Of a stretch of 64,000 bases of DNA, positions 61,748 through 64,000 are shown one piece after another. The notes beneath the pieces were generated by a model. It made no database searches. It was not told the DNA's origin and saw nothing but the letters and a program-made list of their open reading frames with translations. The DNA is from Clostridia bacterium (GTDB taxonomy: Bacteria; Bacillota; Clostridia; Oscillospirales; CAG-272): assembly GCA_017467105.1 (NCBI GenBank), contig JAFTSU010000010.1:1-64000 (forward strand). The letters run 5' to 3'. Made by a program: the position numbers and the translations under genes. Every line of letters begins with the position of its first letter. Within the stretch, counting starts at the first letter, position 1.

Positions 61748-61851
61748 TTTGATTTCCTAACCTTTCATAGTGTTTTTTCTAAGAAGCTTTGGTGGGAGTT
61801 TACTCTCCCGGGGGTCGCTCCCACGTCGGCACGGAGAGCAAATTTATTTAC

Positions 61852-61911
61852 ACAATAGCAAGGTGTAGTCTATAAATAATAATTATTTTAAAATATCTCT
61901 CTTGCTATTGT
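61852..61911 (-). promoter_or_regulatory. Inverted repeat overlapping the fibre promoter
   Basis: ACAATAGCAAG (61852-61862) and CTTGCTATTGT (61901-61911) form a perfect 11-bp inverted repeat with a 38-bp gap. The second arm covers part of the -10 box. This is an arrangement expected for a looping repressor or a two-site operator. Confidence 0.5.
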
Positions 61912-61935
61912 AGCATAAAGGAATTAATTTTGCAA
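61907..61935 (-). promoter_or_regulatory. Promoter of the TasA-sipW operon
   Basis: On the minus strand TTGCAA (61930-61935) and TACAAT (61907-61912) are separated by 17 bp. It points to the first TasA-like gene, about 160 bp downstream. Confidence 0.72.
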
Positions 61936-61978
61936 CACCTTGCGACGTATTTCGCCGCTCAGCGTGCGTTTTATAGGA

Positions 61979-62024
61979 TTTTTGCGCTGTTTTTTGCTAA
62001 ATTTTGCTGTTTTTGCGAGTTTTT
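61979..62024. promoter_or_regulatory. Phased A/T-tracts (predicted DNA bend) upstream of the fibre promoter
   Basis: Five T-tracts of 4 to 6 bases start at 61979, 61990, 62002, 62010 and 62020, so the spacing is 8 to 12 bases, close to one helical turn. Such phasing gives intrinsic curvature and is often found upstream of regulated promoters. Confidence 0.55.
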
Positions 62025-62029
62025 CTGTC

Positions 62030-62067
62030 AAAAGTGGGGCGTTTTGCGGGGGTTGTGCCCCACTTTT
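62030..62067 (-). terminator. Possible terminator of the Hint-protein gene
   Basis: Stem AAAAGTGGGGC / GCCCCACTTTT of 11 bp with a 16-base loop, 20 bp after the stop codon. The T-run is part of the stem and ends quickly (TTTTGACAG), so termination may be partial. Confidence 0.5.
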
Positions 62068-62087
62068 GTAAAGCGCTTGTAAGCTTA

Positions 62088-64000
62088 CTACTCCGGCAGC
62101 AGCGCTCCTTGTTTGAGATAATCAATTATAGAAATAATGCCATCCCAAGTTATCATACCCTTTCCAACAGAAACCTTGAGGTATTCAAACGGCAACGCAG
62201 AATATTGCTCAAAGGTGAGATATTCCTTGAAGTCATCGTAAGTATAGAGGCCATACTTTTCGATATCAGCCATCATCTTTACTTCATCGTACTTCATATT
62301 GCTGTCAAGCTCAAAGTAATTCATATGACCGGATACAACATCGGGTGCTGCCGTTACATTCAGAATACCGCTTGCAAAGTAGTTCATATGCCATGCCGTG
62401 GTGGGATTGTAAACGCTAATATATTCCTCGGTCACGTAAGCATTTTCAAGAGTCACAAGTTCACTTGTAAATACGCCGTCTGTATAAACCGACGAATAGA
62501 ACTGATGTCCCACATAATCCTGCGCATTTCGCGCGTTGATGAATACGTATTCATTTAAGGTAACATCAAATAGGCCGTGGTTCCAGATGATGCGAAGTAC
62601 TTCTCCGTTAGAGAACTCGAGATTTACAACAACGTTCCATTCGGCGGACTCACCAAGGTGATCCAACATAGCGATATGTCCAACTTCAATCTGTCCGGTA
62701 TGGTGATTGAATATGAGTACCTCATCGTCGTAGGTGAGATCCTCGACAGCCTTCCTTGTGCCATCAGCAAGCGTGATCAACGTGCCCTCGGCAATGCAAC
62801 CTCCGTCCTCTGTCCACTGAGCATAAAGGGTTACGTTTCCTGTAGGCTCGTAGGAGTCACTAATCTGCGTTCCACTGCTCTTATCAGTATACCAGCCATT
62901 GAACGTATACTTAGTACCATCCCAGCCCCTGTCTCTTGTTACTGTGGGAAGCTCACCTATTGCATTTCCTGCGTCAACTTGGACGGTGGAAGGATTTGCT
63001 GCATTACCACCATTGGAATCGAATGTCACAACATAATACTCCGTCCACTGCGCGTACAAGGTGATATGCGCGTTGTTGGTTATACCATCACCGGAATCAC
63101 CTATCTTATTTCCTCCGCTTGCCGCGCTATACCAGCCCTTAAATTTATACTGTCCATCCCTGGTTGTTTCAATAAGAGTTGCCTGAGTAGTCAAGTAGTA
63201 TTCAACAACTCCATTATTCGTACCGTCCGAAACGTAGGTTATAGAGTAAGGTTTGTTGACCCATTTAGCAAGAAGCGTTACGTTCTCGCCTCCCCAAGTG
63301 TTTTTAAACTTAGATTCACTTGTGAGTTCAACGTCATCATACTCGATCTGACCTACAACACGAACCCACTTTTCAAAGGATTCAGCATATACAGAAGCGT
63401 TCGCCTTAGTAACGTCACCCGAATATCCGAAGGTTGCATCCGGTTTCACCCACAAGGTTTCATCGGAGAATTCAAGAGTTCCGTTACCGTACTCGCCGTA
63501 GTCAATAGTAACCTTGGTCTTTGTAGCCCAATCGACAATCGCGGTTGCATTGCCGGAGGTTGCCGTAACGGTAAAGACTATACCGTCAGATGTGCTAAGC
63601 GTTACGCCGGAAAGCGTCCAGCTACCGTAATAGTACTTGCTTATTGAAGTGTTGCTGTCACCCGTAGTAAGATCCTTCGTTACCGTGTAGGTATCTCTGG
63701 GCTTCAGATAAGCCGTCTCATTGGCAAGTCCGAGTTCACCCGTGCCGTGAGTGCCGTAATCAACGGTGAACTTTACCTTATCCTTCCAAGCAGGTGTTAC
63801 TGCGAGTGCTGTGTCATCAACTCCTGCCATAACCGTCACTGTCGTTCCGCTTATAGCAAGCTTAGCTTCGTCAACGACAAATCCGCCCTCGTAATACTTG
63901 TTGTTTGCGGTATTGTCATCGCCGCCGTGGAGCTTCGAATAGTTGTCGAACTGCGCAACATCGTAGCTCTGTCCGGGCTTAAGCCATACGGACGGGTCAT
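62088..64000 (-). CDS. Secreted InlB-repeat protein with C-terminal Hint domain (cut by window end)
   Basis: The reading frame is open to base 64000, so the N-terminus and any signal peptide are outside. At least 637 residues are visible. The outer part holds repeats of the type DYGxxGxGxL...WVKP with YYxGxW. Then come two or three InlB/Listeria-Bacteroides repeats (FNGWYTDKSSG, TLYAQWTE). A Hint domain follows: first residue Cys (codon 62796-62798) in GGCIAEGTLITLADGTRKAVEDL, block B in WNHGLFDV, and the C-terminal block HMNYFASGILN (Asn at 62358-62360). Another ~89 residues lie after it. The last splicing step would be impaired because His-Asn is Leu-Asn and the next residue is Val. Confidence 0.8.
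   Translation of the reverse strand, partial: DPSVWLKPGQSYDVAQFDNYSKLHGGDDNTANNKYYEGGFVVDEAKLAISGTTVTVMAGVDDTALAVTPAWKDKVKFTVDYGTHGTGELGLANETAYLKPRDTYTVTKDLTTGDSNTSISKYYYGSWTLSGVTLSTSDGIVFTVTATSGNATAIVDWATKTKVTIDYGEYGNGTLEFSDETLWVKPDATFGYSGDVTKANASVYAESFEKWVRVVGQIEYDDVELTSESKFKNTWGGENVTLLAKWVNKPYSITYVSDGTNNGVVEYYLTTQATLIETTRDGQYKFKGWYSAASGGNKIGDSGDGITNNAHITLYAQWTEYYVVTFDSNGGNAANPSTVQVDAGNAIGELPTVTRDRGWDGTKYTFNGWYTDKSSGTQISDSYEPTGNVTLYAQWTEDGGCIAEGTLITLADGTRKAVEDLTYDDEVLIFNHHTGQIEVGHIAMLDHLGESAEWNVVVNLEFSNGEVLRIIWNHGLFDVTLNEYVFINARNAQDYVGHQFYSSVYTDGVFTSELVTLENAYVTEEYISVYNPTTAWHMNYFASGILNVTAAPDVVSGHMNYFELDSNMKYDEVKMMADIEKYGLYTYDDFKEYLTFEQYSALPFEYLKVSVGKGMITWDGIISIIDYLKQGALLPE

Larger units (their letters stand above)
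61748..62087. other. Control region between the Hint-protein gene and the fibre operon
   Basis: This 340-bp stretch has a hairpin after the upstream gene (62030-62067), phased T-tracts (61979-62024), a promoter (61907-61935) and an inverted repeat (61852-61911). A 5' leader of about 150 nt, with a GC-rich segment around 61801-61830, lies before the first TasA-like gene. No open frame is seen. Confidence 0.7.

Noticed and set aside
62088..63839. A start codon (GTG) at 63837-63839 for the Hint-domain protein
   Set aside because: The frame continues upstream to the window edge with the same repeat pattern, and no ribosome binding site precedes this GTG.

Overview
The window looks like a piece of the chromosome of an anaerobic Bacillota, class Clostridia, probably an uncultured gut member. 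The clues are a SCIFF peptide with its radical-SAM maturase (a clostridial hallmark), a high-molecular-weight rubredoxin and ferritin (anaerobe oxygen defence), an AddAB-type nuclease subunit, CarD, Tex, SipW/TasA-type secretion, strong AGGAGG ribosome binding sites and textbook sigma-A promoters. No rRNA, tRNA, CRISPR array, insertion sequence or prophage was recognised.

Region 1 (1-25.2 kb) is mostly housekeeping. It holds the str operon rpsL-rpsG-fusA-tuf (minus strand, tuf cut by the window start), AzlCD amino-acid export, an ABC exporter, recA-recX, a galactokinase, miaA plus a monoglyceride-lipase-like hydrolase, and an operon of a DUF6062-type protein, a membrane SMC/YhaN-like ATPase and a PfkB sugar kinase. 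It continues with an OGG1-type DNA glycosylase, a ParB/Noc-like DNA-binding protein without the ParB nuclease domain, a large acidic coiled-coil protein of unknown role, a HAD phosphatase, a PLP enzyme and thiN, then a TPP riboswitch controlling thiT.

Region 2 (25.2-49.2 kb) holds ferritin and rubredoxin/flavin reductase, then a four-gene surface acylation cassette (MBOAT acyltransferase, two SGNH proteins carrying BspA-type repeats, one small membrane protein). After it come a KDPG aldolase-VOC fusion, a degenerate response regulator with addB, carD, an OB-fold lipoprotein, the SCIFF precursor and maturase followed by an Orn/Lys/Arg-type decarboxylase and a polysaccharide deacetylase, then tex, an RsuA-type pseudouridine synthase and a GDSL hydrolase.

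Region 3 (49.3-64.0 kb) is the most unusual part. It is a minus-strand run that starts from a good promoter at 61.9 kb. The order is two paralogous TasA/CalY-like secreted proteins, a long SipW/Sec11-type signal peptidase, a membrane-anchored McrB/MoxR-like AAA+ ATPase, a DUF2357-like zinc-ribbon protein, an ABC ATPase and permease, a membrane-anchored beta-helix protein and an InlB-repeat lipoprotein, ending at a strong terminator. Just upstream lies a secreted InlB-repeat protein with a C-terminal Hint (intein-like) domain, truncated by the window edge. I read this as a candidate system for making, processing and remodelling an extracellular fibre or matrix. That function is inferred from gene content and order, not shown.
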